Assembly: GCA_014549065.1 (NCBI GenBank)
Contig: JACDOX010000027.1
Span: 4,074,485 to 4,138,484, forward strand
Length of the DNA stretch: 64,000 nt
Direction: 5' to 3'
Origin: Cardinalis cardinalis
Lineage: Eukaryota; Chordata; Aves; Passeriformes; Cardinalidae
The notes beneath the pieces are model-generated. The model ran no database searches. It was not told the DNA's origin and worked only from the letters and a program-made list of their open reading frames with translations. Made by a program: the position numbers and the translations under genes. This document shows positions 49,501-63,547 of this stretch, piece by piece (the stretch's first letter is position 1; each line of letters begins with the position of its first letter).

Positions 49501-51109
49501 CTATGNCANCCTGAAATCAAGAAATTGCAAGGGAAAAACGTCACCCAAACAACCTTAATTCCAGGTAACTAAGTTCCTTTTTTTCTGCAGGATTAGGATT
49601 CAGCACTTACTGAATAAAAGACAGGAATCATTTTGAAGAAGCTATTTGCATTTGCACTAAGATACCATTCAAGGTATTCAAATGAGATGTCTGAATTTTG
49701 ACAAGGAATTCAAACAATTCACTGTAAAAGCCTGAAAAAAATAGTCAGTTCAACCCTAGTTTCATAATGCAAATAAGAATATTAGAGAATACATAAAGAA
49801 GTCTATAAAGGCACAACCACANGGAGCTCTTCCTTTTATACTGTAAGATCCCCATAGTTTTATCAGGCTTTGANGAAGCCCATATTTGCTCATTAGCAAG
49901 GTACATCTTTATTGGGAACTGAAGCCACAAATGATGGCACTGTATCTTGGACACCTTTTGGAATATCTACACAAAGTTCACTTCAGATCTTTGGCAATGC
50001 TGTCCCNCACTTCGGCAAAGAAGGCAAGTCATCTACTATCGATATAATTGCACCTATGAGAATCAATCAAATGTCAATGCTCTCTAATGAAGCCTTCCCC
50101 TCAAATGGTAGGAAAACCCACCATTCTAGAGGCAAATGCCATCCATCAGTCATGAGAACACTCACGGAACTATGAAGCACTACATACTTTTAAGACACGC
50201 CGCCCTACATGCCCAAGTTGTCATTATCTCCATACTCATGGCAGGATACCTACTTGTCTTCTCCCTCTGCCAGAATTTATGAATAATATCCTGGGTGTAC
50301 AGCCAGCTTTTACTGCAGTCAGCAGCTTCTAGGACAGTGATGCTTCACAACTGAAAAAGAGGCAGCAAAGACCTCCACTGCCTCTGGCATCAAATGCATT
50401 CTGCTTTACTCATGACAGTTACACCAAAAAAATGCATGGCATTTCTTCACTAAGAGACATTTCTATCTCAGTTACTTAGCAAACANAGTAACAAATAACA
50501 GAAGACAAAGAACATCCAGTAAAGTAAAAACAATTCTGTTCCCTATTAGAAAAAAACATAACATAATAATGCATAGGCTCAAAGTTTTTCTTTCTGAAAG
50601 TACAACTTGTATCAGATTGAAAAAGAGGTAGCTCTGAAGTNGATTCCTAGCAAAGTCATCATTACTGATCCCACAGTATGCAACAATGGCATCTGAACAT
50701 TGATCAACCTGGAATCCAGATGTACAGCTGCTGACTCAAAATATGCAGAAAGTGCATCTGTCTCAGGCAGAAAGACAAAAACATACAGACCTTGCAAGAC
50801 AAGTATTTTGAAGAGATTATGAAGGAACTCTGCCATCTCATACACTTGGTAAGCACTACTTTTGAGCACTGTCAGCATGTTGCACGTTTCCATCTGTCTC
50901 CCATTCATTAATTTAAGAACCAACATTAAAAATCTCCCCCTCAAAGTTAAATTANGATAACAGTAGAGATGTAGGAAATTTCAAAGCGATCATAGGTCTA
51001 CTTTTGTATCCACTTTTCTTTTAATCACTAGATTTAATATATCAAAATATTCTTCTTTACCACTGTGTATAATAGGTGGGTAAGCTAAAGGGCTAATACA
51101 GAGAGGAAC

Positions 51110-51370
51110 TAAATACGGGATCTAGAGAAAAGGGGAAAAAAACCCGGACTGAATAAAAACAGGATGGGAGCAAGAAATCGTAAAGCCAGGCAGAGATGCC
51201 ACCACTAGAGGGGGCCTCGACCTCATGACTTGACCAACAGCCTGCACGGGTGTTTCTCCTGCTTCTTTCAGAGCCCATCTCCAGCGGATGAAGGGGGCAG
51301 AACAGGAAGGCTCACTTTAAAACACCCCCGGGCACTCCTGTGAACCTGTCGCCCACCACAGTTTTCAAAA
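51110..51370. promoter_or_regulatory. CpG-enriched patch in intron 1 with a CTCF-like motif
   Basis: This short stretch has about nine CpG in 260 bp, well above the CpG-poor surroundings. Positions 51202-51213 read ccactagagggg, eleven of twelve matches to the CTCF core CCASYAGRKGGC. A minus-strand open frame of 61 codons starts with ATG at 51278, but it has no recognisable homology. This could be an intronic regulatory element or minor promoter; nothing proves it. Confidence 0.35.
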
Positions 51371-52423
51371 GATTACACGTGGCTGATCAGTTACAACCAT
51401 TACTGTAGGAAGCAAATACNTACACTGATTTCCAACAGGGCTAAAGCCCTTAAAAAGAAAGTCTTTTCTGAAATAGTCACATTGAAGTACTTTTCCCCAA
51501 CCTTCACCCAGATGGTGCAAGAATAGAAGGCATCCTTGAACACTGTTGTACAACAATAGCAATATTTGGCCAAAATGATGATACATTTGACAAACACCCT
51601 CCTTGCATTCCACCCCAGCAAGCNTTATTTACTCTATTCCATCCATCACTCCACAATGGAATACACAGCTTACTTTCCCACAGCAATCTGCAATGAAGCA
51701 CAGGCACATGTAAGAAACATGCACCCTACGTTTTTCTCAGGTAGTGCACTAACTAGCCTGGAGCAATCCAGCAGCTTAAATTGCATCTCCCAACGATCCC
51801 AAAATTTTGTGCAATGATCACTTCAGGGATTTTTGTTTCCTCTGTATAAAATAAGAGGGGAAGGAGGGAGCAAAATGCTAGCATATTCTTATTATTATCT
51901 CCATGGTACACTCCAGTTCCAAGGATACAAAATAAAATTTCTCTGCAAGAAACATGTTCAAAAGAGTATCACAAGTCTGAAGGAATAAAAAGATGAAGGT
52001 TACTATAGTAGTCTGCTTCATTATTGTACCTGCATTTAGGTGACAACCTATAACATTTAAATTTCCCCTTTATCTTTTATTTCTTCCTCTTTAGGACAAC
52101 AATGGTTTGGGGTTAAGATTATCAGGGGAAAAAATACTGTTGGGAGATGAATCTGGTGAGAAAGTGCATAAGACTCCCTAAAAACAGAGTAAAACAACAG
52201 GATTATTCCTGCAGACCTCTATGTGGGTACAAACAGATGTGGATCATGGTGGACTGACCCTAGCTGGCCAACAGCTGCCNACCCAGTGGCTCTATCACTC
52301 CCATCTTCAGCAGGACAGAGGGAGAAAACACAAGCAAAGNCTCATAGATCAAGATAAAGACAGGAGAGATCCCCCACCAATCACTGTCACGGGCAAAAAA
52401 AANATTCAGCTTGAGGAATTTGA

Positions 52424-52429
52424 TTTATT
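52424..52429 (-). promoter_or_regulatory. AATAAA polyadenylation signal in the LTR fragment
   Basis: The minus strand reads ggcaataaatc here, the conserved place of AATAAA in this LTR type. It is in sense with LRCH1 within intron 1. Use is unknown. Confidence 0.4.
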
Positions 52430-52644
52430 GCCAATTAATAATAGAGTAGGGTAATGAGAAACAACAGCAACTAAAATCACCTTTCCCTTATACTCCTTTT
52501 CCAGACTAAACCTCCCTAATGATTCTGCTATTTCTCTCCCACCTTCCAGTGTCTCTCAGTGGTGCAGGCGAACAGGGAATGGGAGTTGTGGTCAGTCCAT
52601 AAACACTTCATTNCTGTCACTCCTTCCTTCTCTTACTCTTCCCC

Positions 52645-52765
52645 CTACTCCAGGACAGGTTCATCCCATGGGTTACAGTCCTTCATTAACTCCTCCAATA
52701 CAGATCTGTCCCATAGACTGTAGTACTTCAAGAACTGCTCCTGTGTGGGTCTACTTGCCACGTGA
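52645..52765. repeat. Degenerate ~45-bp tandem units inside the LTR
   Basis: Three imperfect units each carry a ctcc or ctgctcc start, a bright-conserved gtcccat/catcccat segment, then acagtccttca or gtagtacttcaagaa. This LTR type usually carries an internal minisatellite of such units; here only decayed copies remain. Confidence 0.5.
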
Positions 52766-55700
52766 ACCCACAGGCACCCAAACACTTGTATTATGAGATG
52801 GAAAAAAAGCATCTGGCAACAAACACGTTCCATCAACACCACAAACATNTGGTAGGAAACCCACTTCATGGCTCATGAAGAATTCCTCCTCCCATGCCTT
52901 CCGCACAAGAGGAAGGATACAANTCATTAATTTTCACTCTTCAATAAACAACCAGCCCTAAGAAGGATCAATGGATTGTATCATGCCAGTATTGTATGCA
53001 TCAGCCTGAGCANTACAAATATTTCAGGTGTTTTTTCACAGTAGCAGTAAGAAGAAATCTTGTTCAACCCTAAAAACTTTTAAAACTGNCCTCTATCTCC
53101 CATTTTTAGCCTTTATAGTAGGTTGACTCAGAGCTGACTGGAGAACTGGAGTTTTAACATCATACTCTGTCCAGCTGAATCCCCTCTCTACTGTATGGAA
53201 CTACATTTCNCTCATCTGCTTGAACTGCTCCTATTGGCACATGAAAGAAAATTTCACAGTGAACACCCACAAATGAGGGCAGGGCTTTCCCTGCCTTCTC
53301 TGTGGAAACAAAAAATATATCTTGATACTGAAAAGTCCTCAAGATTAGCTTCAGCCANCACAGATATACTTAAATTATTAGCATGGAATGATGAGAGATC
53401 ANGTAAAACTGATATAGTTATAAGGGGACTACCAGGTATATTAGAGATGTCTAACAGAACTAAGAAATTATGAAATTCTTTTCTGAAAGAACAGTGACCA
53501 CTACTTTCATCAAATACAAAGGTAAAGTTGAAAAATATGTAAATTTCATTTGCATGCATAAAAATGTGCAGGCACACAAGCTTACTTCATTCAAGCAACT
53601 TCCACCTATTGGAGAACTGGAAAAGATGTGAAATAAAACCAGGAATTACATTCTGCCCAAAGAAGGCAGTGGATCCCTGCACAATACTCTTCCAATACCT
53701 CATACTACAAATCTCTTGTTTTAGCCACAGAGATCATCTTTCTTAAAGCTGTCTACTTTGGAAGTCAACACCTTCCACCTCCATTGGGGAATTCCACATG
53801 ATGTTCTCAAAACCAGCAGGATGTAATCCAATGGTCTAGAACCTGTCCCAGCCTACAGACTTCACTAGTAAGAAGGAACAAGCTGAATGCAATGTTCAGG
53901 GGTTTTTTTTCACACCATTCTCTCTTTTAATAGCTTTTTTTTTCCTCTCAAGCTGTGAAGAGAGGACACTGCTTATGCTATGCATTATCTGCCTCAGTGA
54001 CCTGCTGAAAGAGGAGTTACCTCACATTTACCATCTGGTATAAGTAGCACATAAACCAATTCCTGTTAAGTAGCTCACTTGCCCGCACCTTGAGGAAAAT
54101 TATTTTTCACACCTGACAGACTTAAATGCTACATTTGCTTATTTTAAATTCATTTTACACATGAATAGTCTCAGTGTTCTGTAAGAAAATTTGCTACAAT
54201 CATGGAAATGAGCAAAAGTTATTTGATCTTTAAGTACATCAAAGGCATGAGGGCAAAGACATGAGAAAGCTACCTGATGCTAATTTACAGTGGCAGGAAA
54301 GCAGAGTATTACTCATCTAATCACTTCCCTTTCTGTCTGCCCATCTCCCACAGATGTCAGGGTTAATCTCCCTTATCTACATTATTCATGTCCNTCTCCC
54401 CCAACTGTTCTTGAAGTCAGCACAACATAATTGTAACAGTTTATCAATACAAATCTGTTTTGTGCCATGAAAGCTGACTTACACTATCAAGCACAAGCTT
54501 AAACAATAAAGTAATTGTATGGCTGTTACACAGGAGGTACAACATCTGAAANAATGGCTAAGAAGTATTTCAGACTTCCAGAAATCCATGAAAACATTAT
54601 CAAAAAGGTACCAAGAAAGAAAAATCCTGGAGTAAACAAATCATGTTGCAATAAATAATCAAAAACAGATGCCTATTCCTAGACAGAGGGGGAAAACAAA
54701 AGGAAAAATAATAAAAATACTTCCTTGAACTGAAATCAAAATGACAACAGTACATATTTTATCCNTCCTTTAAAAAAGCCCAAACAAACTAAAAACCACA
54801 TAGCTGGAACCACTGGAACTTCAGACCTGTAATTTTTGTACTAAGATCTCTATCCTATGNAACTGTTCCCATGGCTCTTCCTTAAGTTTAAGACAATGTT
54901 TCTCAACCTTCTAATTTTTCTTTCCTTCATAATCAAAAAATCTTGCCTTCTTTGGGGAAAACAAAACCAAAATAGATATCCAGTATGCTGGATTGTCAGT
55001 CAGGGAGGGGTTGGATGGGTAACATGTGCAACTTCTTTCTTTAACTTGTTTTAACAAGCCATAGTTTACAACAGGATTTTAATCTAACATCTTTACAAGA
55101 TGAGACACACCAGATACACAGACTCCAAAAAGATGGGGGGGGGGAAGTAAAATTCAAAATTCACATGCACAACCTCTAGTTATAAACAATCCAGTGCCTG
55201 TGACTAGGCAACTAGAAACCACTCAATGTTTGCCATAATTCTTGCTGGGGCATACAAGTGGGAATAAGCCAAAAGGCACTAATGGCACTTGTGGGCAGCC
55301 TGAAATCACAGGTAAGTATCAGTGCCATTGCTGTTTAACAACTGCATGGCAATGTGTATTTTAAAGAGACAAAAGAAAGTCTCCTCCTCGTCTAATTTCT
55401 TCCATTTGATGTTTTTTGGGGGGATACACTTAACAGAGTCTTTTGAAAGGCACAAAATATTTTAACCCTCGTCAGTATAGCCTACTAAGCCTGGCCTAAA
55501 TTTCTGCTTCTGGTGTAGATTCATTTCNACTTCCTCATTCATTTTCCTTTCAAACTACCCTTCATGAGGTCAAAGTTCCACCTTACAGGCTTAAATAATA
55601 TNATGGTATTTTTCTGTAAGAATGATTTTGGGCTGAGCACCCTTTCTGAAGGAATTCTGTCATGCTTTTGCTTTTATCTATATCTTACCTCGCACATTCC

Positions 55701-57051
55701 TCTCCGTTTGATGGCTCATGTGCTCTCACTGTGGTAACAGTGGCTTATCACAACCACAGAACAGGTTGCATAGGAAGCAGGGAAGGGACAGGAAAGTGTT
55801 AATTCACAATGTCATATCTATCAATAATTAAAACAAAACATAATGAACTGCAGATTCACAAGTCTTATCCTGAAGAGGCTACATCAGCTCGTTTATTTAT
55901 GCCCAAATGAGACCCCTGCAGGTAGATAATGAGGAGTCCTGTGAAGAGCTGATGGACAGCATCATCTCCCCTCAGTAATCACGGCCTGATGGGTACACGG
56001 CAAAGCCTAAGCAAGATTTAATAGATCTCAGATTTAAGAGGTACAGTAACTGTTTTTAACGTAACACTGTTGTTATATTTTAAAAAATAACAACCCAAAA
56101 CCTCAACCTTTTACTCAATCCACTTTCNTCCTGTTGATAAATATAATAATGCTTTAATGAAACAGCTGGGGTTAAATTGTCCTTGTCAGAAGACAAATGT
56201 GTTCACTGTACAAGCTGGGAACCTGCTCAAATCAATGACAAGTAACGTTTTGATATATATGCTGATGCAAATCTAGGTCAGGTTTTGTGAAAAACAGATA
56301 AGGCTAAAAGGTTCAGCCATAGAATGTGAAAGTTTTTGAAAAATACACCTTAAACTGTGGCAGCAGAAAGTGCAAAAGATTTTTTGGATGGGAGGTTTAG
56401 AACTTTTTGGCTTGATTTGTTTATCCAGCATACACATTTTAAAATCTTGACTATGAGATGAACTGCTAACTTTTAAGTTTGCCTCCAGAGGAAGTACTGA
56501 ACCTGGTTGTTTAGAACACTGAACCTGCTAACCTTATGCTACCACTACTATCACTCAATGGCTAAACTTCTACTGATATTATNAATCATATCAGACTGAC
56601 ATAATTCCAAATGTGCAATTTTGAATTTATTCAATTTTTAATTCACTAACNCACCGCAAAACTCACTGATTTAATAGTATACTTTTAACTGCACTCTGTA
56701 AACATTCTGACTCAATAACTGATATTTCAAATGTACCCCCAANAAGTTCATTACTATACAGCTAAAGAGATCCACTGGTGATTTAGACAATTTTGTGACT
56801 TTTCAGACAACACTAAAAGTCATCCTGTCAGGACTTTGAGTTTTACCAAATCAACTCTCATGACTCAATATCTCAATATCAAGTAGTTCAGTCATGCCTA
56901 GGAAGAAGAGGTTACAGCTACAGAGAAAACTGTGGTTTTAATTGAAAAAATGCCTGGCATTCTCACATTACAATTTCTTTTCTGCATTCAAAAACCAACA
57001 GTCTTACATTTTTATCTAACTCACTCCAAATTCAGCATCTTTTTACGCAGA

Positions 57052-57088
57052 AAAAAGAAAGGAAAAAAAAAAGCAAAAAAAAAAAGCC
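57052..57088. repeat. A-rich tract
   Basis: Two runs of ten or more A separated by gc, after aaaaagaaagg. It could be a poly-A remnant, but no element is recognisable beside it. Confidence 0.7.
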
Positions 57089-60000
57089 AAGAGTTCACTA
57101 GAGGCCCTAAAAGTTTTACTTGGACTTTTCCAAAACTGTAATCTGTAAACTGACACATACTCTCCTCAGTTCACATCCCCTCTTCCCTCTGCATCATCAA
57201 AACATTTAGATAGGAAATCCATTCTTTTGGGAAGAACTTCTAAAGAGATTGACCAGCAAATGTACAATTATAAATGCATTTTCCTTCAGGAAAAAAAAGA
57301 CTCTGATTATGCAGAAACTATGAATCATTTCATCCAGCATTTTTTTTTCTCTGCAGAGATGACAATATCGCATACCCCCATGTGTTTCCTATGCTTGCTT
57401 AATGAAAGTCTCATCTCTGAAGTTTGTTTATTCCAGATCAGCAGATAGCAGAAAATCAACTCTAACACAAAAAGCTTCTAATGTGGCTTGTGCNGAGCTC
57501 TCTGCCAGCACACCTGCAGATAGTCTCAAATAACACCTTCAGTATATTATCCCAGAGTTATATACTCTGTGCAAGATAGGAGACAAGAGACAACTGTTGT
57601 GCTATAAAGTGTCAGTTGCTCTGTTTTCTGTACACAACAGGATTTGATTTCACAGAAACCTAATTTTAAGTCTTGACTGAGGACAGAAATATCTATTTTA
57701 TACCATGGTCTTGTAACAAGTGGAAAAGGTTAAAAGGTTCTAAAACTTTGTTAAATCTTTAATTTGTGCTTTCAAATCAAGCATTTCAAGATTTTAATGC
57801 CAGGAAGCTTAAGATATATTCTGTNAAGGTCTGCTATATCATCTGAAATCTTTTGCTGGAAGCATTTGTGAATAAAACATTCTCCTACAGCTTTTTCCAA
57901 TGCCTGACATGCTTTTTTCTTGATTCTACAGCTCAGTTGCTACACAACCACCCACACGGATATGCAACACTAAGGACAAAGACTGTCCTCTTAACAATTC
58001 CTCCCCCTACTTTTTCCCAGTGATATTCATGAGAACATTATTTTCTCCCAGTCATTCTTCTAAAAGATTAATAAGCAAGCTGGCTTCTTCTAGTTTCCTC
58101 TTGCCANAGTTTTCCTGACCATTCAAGTCTTTCTGCACCTGTTCCAGTCTCAAGTCNTCTTCCTTGAACATAAACGGGACAGAAACCACCATAGAAGTTT
58201 TATGTTACACCATTGCCATGCATAAAATCATGAAGAATTTCTAGCCTGCATTGAAACACATCTTCTGATAAAGCCTCAAGACAAAATCAGATGGTTACAA
58301 TTTGTCATACTGGTGGCTTGTGACCACCTTTACAGGTATCAAATCCAAGCTTTCTTCCTGATGAAATCATAACTTAGAGCAGCCATTTCACTTTGNGACC
58401 CTTTAAATTTTCTTCTGGAACATTCTTCACAGAACAATGAATGTTTCCAGTGCTAAACATACCTTGAGTGCTGTTCTCACCATAAGGAAGTAAAAATGCT
58501 TAAGAAACAGAAAAACAGAACACGAGATTGGGGGTGGGGGAGACACAAACCCAAACCCTGATACTAGAAAATACTTTATTTCTATAACAAATTTCAGGTC
58601 ACATAACTAAGTTAGTTACCTACTTCAGATTAAATTAAAGAAAACAGAAACAACCAACACCATAAAAAAAAAAAGGAAAAAACATCACCAAACATTTTTT
58701 GCTCACAAATAGACTGTAAACCACAGCATTTTCTACTACAAGTTTGTAACAACAAAGTGTTTGGCAAGTATCTGCAAGCATATCAGGCATTACAAATATC
58801 AGTTGTAATTCCAAAGATAAAAGCTANGATCCCTTTAGTAAACTATGCCAATAGCCAAACCAATGGTTTATCAGCAGATTTGAAAACATGTGTATTGCCA
58901 TTTGTTACTAAGTATCACTAGGTCTGCTTTTCTCAAACATCTGAAGAGAATCTTGCCCACGTGCTTCCTTCCTGCCAACACATCAGCCATATCTTAACCA
59001 TGAAACATGTTCTCAACATTTTCCACTAGCAATGCTCATTTCAGAAGTTAAATAAACTTCTAAAAAAGAATAAAAATTTTAGGCTTACTTTAAGGTTTGT
59101 TTTAGAGGGTAATAAAGGTCCAAAGCAATGTTTATTGAAACAAATCTCATTCACAACATAAAAATGCTTGAACCAAGTATGAACAGATTAAACTTATTAA
59201 AGTACGCATGTTATTAAGAAATAGTAATATATAATTTATAGATATACTTTATAAATTAATAAAGAACATTACACCCATGGGTCAGTCTGCTGATGTGAAA
59301 TAACATCAGCAATTCCCCATCACCATCAACAACTCAAAGGTATGCACCAGCATTTTCATTTCACGTTGCATCTTCTCCAATGTGATAGAATCCATGCAAA
59401 CAACCTCAGCAACTCCCATCAGGGAAGACTCATTTGTTATCCCACAATTCATTTTTTATCAAAAAACAAGAAAAAATGCTTCAAGGAGGCAAGGTAACTT
59501 ACAAGTCTGGACATTGTAGCCAAATTCCAAGAACAGTATTTATAAACTATATACACACTNAATTTATATGCAAATATTTTTCAAAGAGGAAAACAAACAA
59601 CAGCATGCACAGAGGAAGGAGGGAACTTAGCCTCTCCTTCAGGCATGACGAGCAAAGCGTCTTAGCGACTGTGGCACAGAAACTGGAGAATGAGTCCACA
59701 CCAGCAGTTCCCTGAACAAACACAGGGACTGTCCAAGAGGACATTGGCAGGAGCAGGGACAAGCTGGCACAGACCTGGACCAGCATCCCCNTCCTCAGGC
59801 AACATTGTAACAAAAATTACAGCCTAATCCAGCTGGAGTCCTCTTGGCATACATTGCAGACAAAGTAGGAAAAGGGAATAACAGCACCCAAGATGGAAAC
59901 CCCTTATTTGCTTAGCTCCAGTGAACAGGTAATCTTCAGNAGCATGTAGAACACAACACTTAAGAACATTTCAGGGCCATGAATTAAAGAATGACTCAAT

Positions 60001-63000
60001 CAGAGTTATTAACAGATCNGTGAGATCGCTGCCCTTGACAGAAAGGAAGGGAAGGCAGAGCCAAATTCTGCTGCCTTTCAGCACGTGAATGGCCAATGTA
60101 GGCTGCACTCAACAACTTGTTTCCCCTTGTTTTTCCAAGCAAAAAAAGCAGAGATGATTTTTCCCAATTTTTTCAAATCTAAAAGTTAAAAGATAATGAC
60201 AGAGAATGAGAATTTTCTCTTCTAACTGCAGTTCTACTTCAGATGAGCAATGCATACAGACTACTTGCTTCTGCTACAGTAAGTTAAGAGTTTATCCTCC
60301 TGTATTATTTCATGCTACNGATAGTAAAGAGGAAAAATTTTCATCACTGCCATCTATTTATCAGTTCTTGAATGTTTAAAGGCAATGTCAAAGCTGAAAG
60401 CAGAATTTTCCATCTAGGATAATTAATTAGTAATAGGACAGTCTGGGATCACCATGTAAAATGCATCTGGTTTAGGTAAAACCTGAACAAATTAAGATTC
60501 CAACATAAATACACGCTTTAGAGGAAATAAAATCCTTCTACAAATAAGACTGCATTATTTTAAGGAGATATAAAAAAGGTTGGTCTAAGGTGTGGGGGGT
60601 TTTTTAAACATTGTAATTATCATATTATTCATTAGTAGACATTATCATAGCCTAAATGTACCCAAATGGCTTTGGATTTCTTTAAAAGGAAGTAAATTTC
60701 AATTCGGATATTGCATGACTCTTACAAGAACAGTTTGTCATTGATTGGAACGAGAAAATAGGGAAGGANGAAATTTCAATCCTTGCATATGCTACTCTCA
60801 TAAATAAGCATGGATAAAAAAACCCTCTCAAAAGCACGAATGTCACTGATACACTAACTCTTTAGACTACANTAGTCTAAGTATTATTATTACACATGTA
60901 ATATTATAAGTGACAGCATGAAAAAAATCTCCTTAAGCACAGAAGAAATCACTTGAAGTCTCTTAATACATATCTCATTTCTTTTCTTTTGGCACTTGAA
61001 CATAAAGCAACTGATAAAAGCGTATCACTGAGTTGCCTCAAGCTGCTTCTAGATGTAGACGGGAATTTATTGCCAGCAGGAGTAGTCTACATTTTTNAAA
61101 TTGTTTCTGCATTCTCTGTATACAGATTGCCAAATTATTTGCATGTGGTAGACTCATGTCATTTCCAGCTGCTCTTTGGTCCTTACTGTTTTGCACCAAC
61201 ATATAACAGCTTTCAGTACAGCTGAGTGAAACTTGGCCACCGAGCAACAGTACCTTCCAAAAACCACAACCAAACATGCAAAACCTCTCTTCCAGTCATT
61301 AGAAGGTATAACAAACAAGAAATATAGCCTCTCCTTACCAGCCAAAGCAAACAACTCAGTAGCTTTCATTCAATTGTGCTTCAGCAGCTTTCACTGCCCA
61401 ATTNTGACAGGCTAAAAGCCCCTTTTAGGCCTCAAAGTTTGCTTAAAACTAATTAAGCAGTAGTGTAAAGTGCCTTTTGAGACTTCCATGAGTCCTTAAT
61501 ATATTTTCAGTAAGTCACATACTGATTTTAAGAAGCCTTACAACAAAAACTTTGCATCTAATGAATGAACTCCAGTTTATATACATAAGACTGCACTACA
61601 AAAGCAGCTGGTGAAAGTTTATCAGAACTCTCCAAAATTTATTTCCAGACTTTCANACTAACTTTTCAGTTGTTCCTAGAAGTTTTCTGGTCTTAAGTAC
61701 TTTAAAGAAAATCCAGTTGTACAAGAAACTATATATTCTTTGCCTTCATATGGGTTTCCAGTACTGACTTTGAAACACAANTAATCATGCACTGACTTAG
61801 GAAAATAGTGTTCAAATAACTTATATACTGATTACAAATCATCATTTTTCAGAGTCCTGAATTCAGTGAGCTANAAAGTNCCCCTAACTCCACTGCAATG
61901 GTCANTGAACCATAAAGTTCACCAAGAATTTAACCAAATCACTGTCTGGGTACTGTAAATATGAGAAGGATCACACAGACTGACAGGTAACCCATACAGT
62001 ATTCAGATTGTTAATTCAATCAAAAAATTCATGAAGTGATGAAAAAAANAATCCTGATTTTAGACACTGCTCTAAATTATTCTCCTTACAGCANGATAGA
62101 GGTAAGTTGGTGATTATCCTCTTTGGAGGAAATGGATGAGGTAAAAAACACTCAGCAATCTAGTATGCTTCAGTCAGAAAGAAAACATTGTTTCACATTG
62201 TCTTTCAGAATTTAAAAAAGTTTCTTAAATTCAATTAAATCATCCACAGTATTTCCCATCCAAATTTCTACACAAATCCTCTCCAGTNTGCTTTGGCTAT
62301 ATTCCTTGGCTGAACCCTCTTGACTGAGGTTATGTGACCCCTGATACTATCCTGCCACGGCAAATTCCCAAATACACAGGCCAGACACTTTGATTCCCTA
62401 AGATTTTCCTACCAGCTTCCCGAACCACTATTAATACAATGAAATAATTCCATTTTAATTTCTCACAAAACTTTTTGCATATTTTCTACAGAGAATCACC
62501 CATCCTATCAGCAAGGAAAATAGTATTTTAACATTTTTCTCTATTGAATTATTTGAAGAATTATTTATTTTTTATTTTCTTACCAGGAGTTTTAGACATC
62601 TGCAGTTTNAAAAAAAAAAGCCACCAAATGACTGAAGTAGTTTGGAAAGGCCAAGGAATTGTAAAGATTAAGGTATCCTCTTCAAACTCANTGTGTAGGG
62701 CTTACAGAATTTATTTTTTGTAATTACTTTGTAATTAGGTCTGGAACTCTGGTATAGCCCTGGCATTCAGGGACACATATGAGAGGAAGAGGACTTCATC
62801 ATGTTCTTGGTCTACACAAAATCAACATTTTGACATCCATGTGACAGCAAATTACAGCACTCCATTTTCTATTTAATACCAGCACTGTTCTGATTCCTCT
62901 TCAAGACAGTTTTTCAACTCACCAGCAATTACCAAGTTATCTTCAACAGAGCAATATAGTCCATGAATATCTTCCTAGAACACTGCAAAATAATCTAAGT

Positions 63001-63481
63001 CTGAAGACCAGAACAATTGTCCAAAATAAAAAAAAAAATCAAGAAAAAGTAACCAGCATGTTAAAAATAAAGCTTCACAAGCATGCTATTTTATGGCTCC
63101 AGGACTAGCTAAATCACAGGCAGATCAAAGTGGCTGTCCATATGAACATAATGTACAAAATTCTGAAGGAGTTCAAACATCCTCACTGTAGACTGCAATC
63201 AGTAGCTTGTGACTACTAGNAGACAGGAATGAAAACAAGACCATTATGATGTGTAGTTCTCAACCTAACCTTCTGAAGTTATTGTCCAAATCTATACAAA
63301 GTGGTGAGGGTATGAGGGAAAGGTGTTGACTGTGCTATTATTAGTAACATTGCAAATACATTTATTCCCAGACAACTGAACTTCCCCAAATGCTGTTTTG
63401 AATGCTTAAGCATATGAACTATAGCAAACATGGCAAATCAACAACTCAACACAAGTAAAGAAGACAGAAGTTCCTGACAAT

Positions 63482-63547
63482 TGCTTAAATTCAGTAAAGA
63501 CCCAAAGTAAAGAAAAAGAAAGTAAAAAAAAAAAGAAAAGAAAAACC
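63482..63547. repeat. Purine-rich low-complexity tract
   Basis: About 65 bases of almost only A and G with a run of A in the middle. Confidence 0.6.

Larger units (their letters stand above)
52225..52905 (-). mobile_element. Old ERVL-type LTR fragment
   Basis: The plus strand contains tgaccctagctggccaacag, then ctcatagatcaagataaaga, cactgtcacgggcaaa, gatttattgccaatta and gagtagggtaatgagaaac. I recognise this series as the complement of a solo-LTR type repeated many times in bird genomes. The family orientation puts the LTR on the minus strand, same as LRCH1. Only noncoding LTR sequence is seen, with no retroviral genes, and it is diverged and truncated at the right. Exact ends are not determined. 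Confidence 0.7.
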
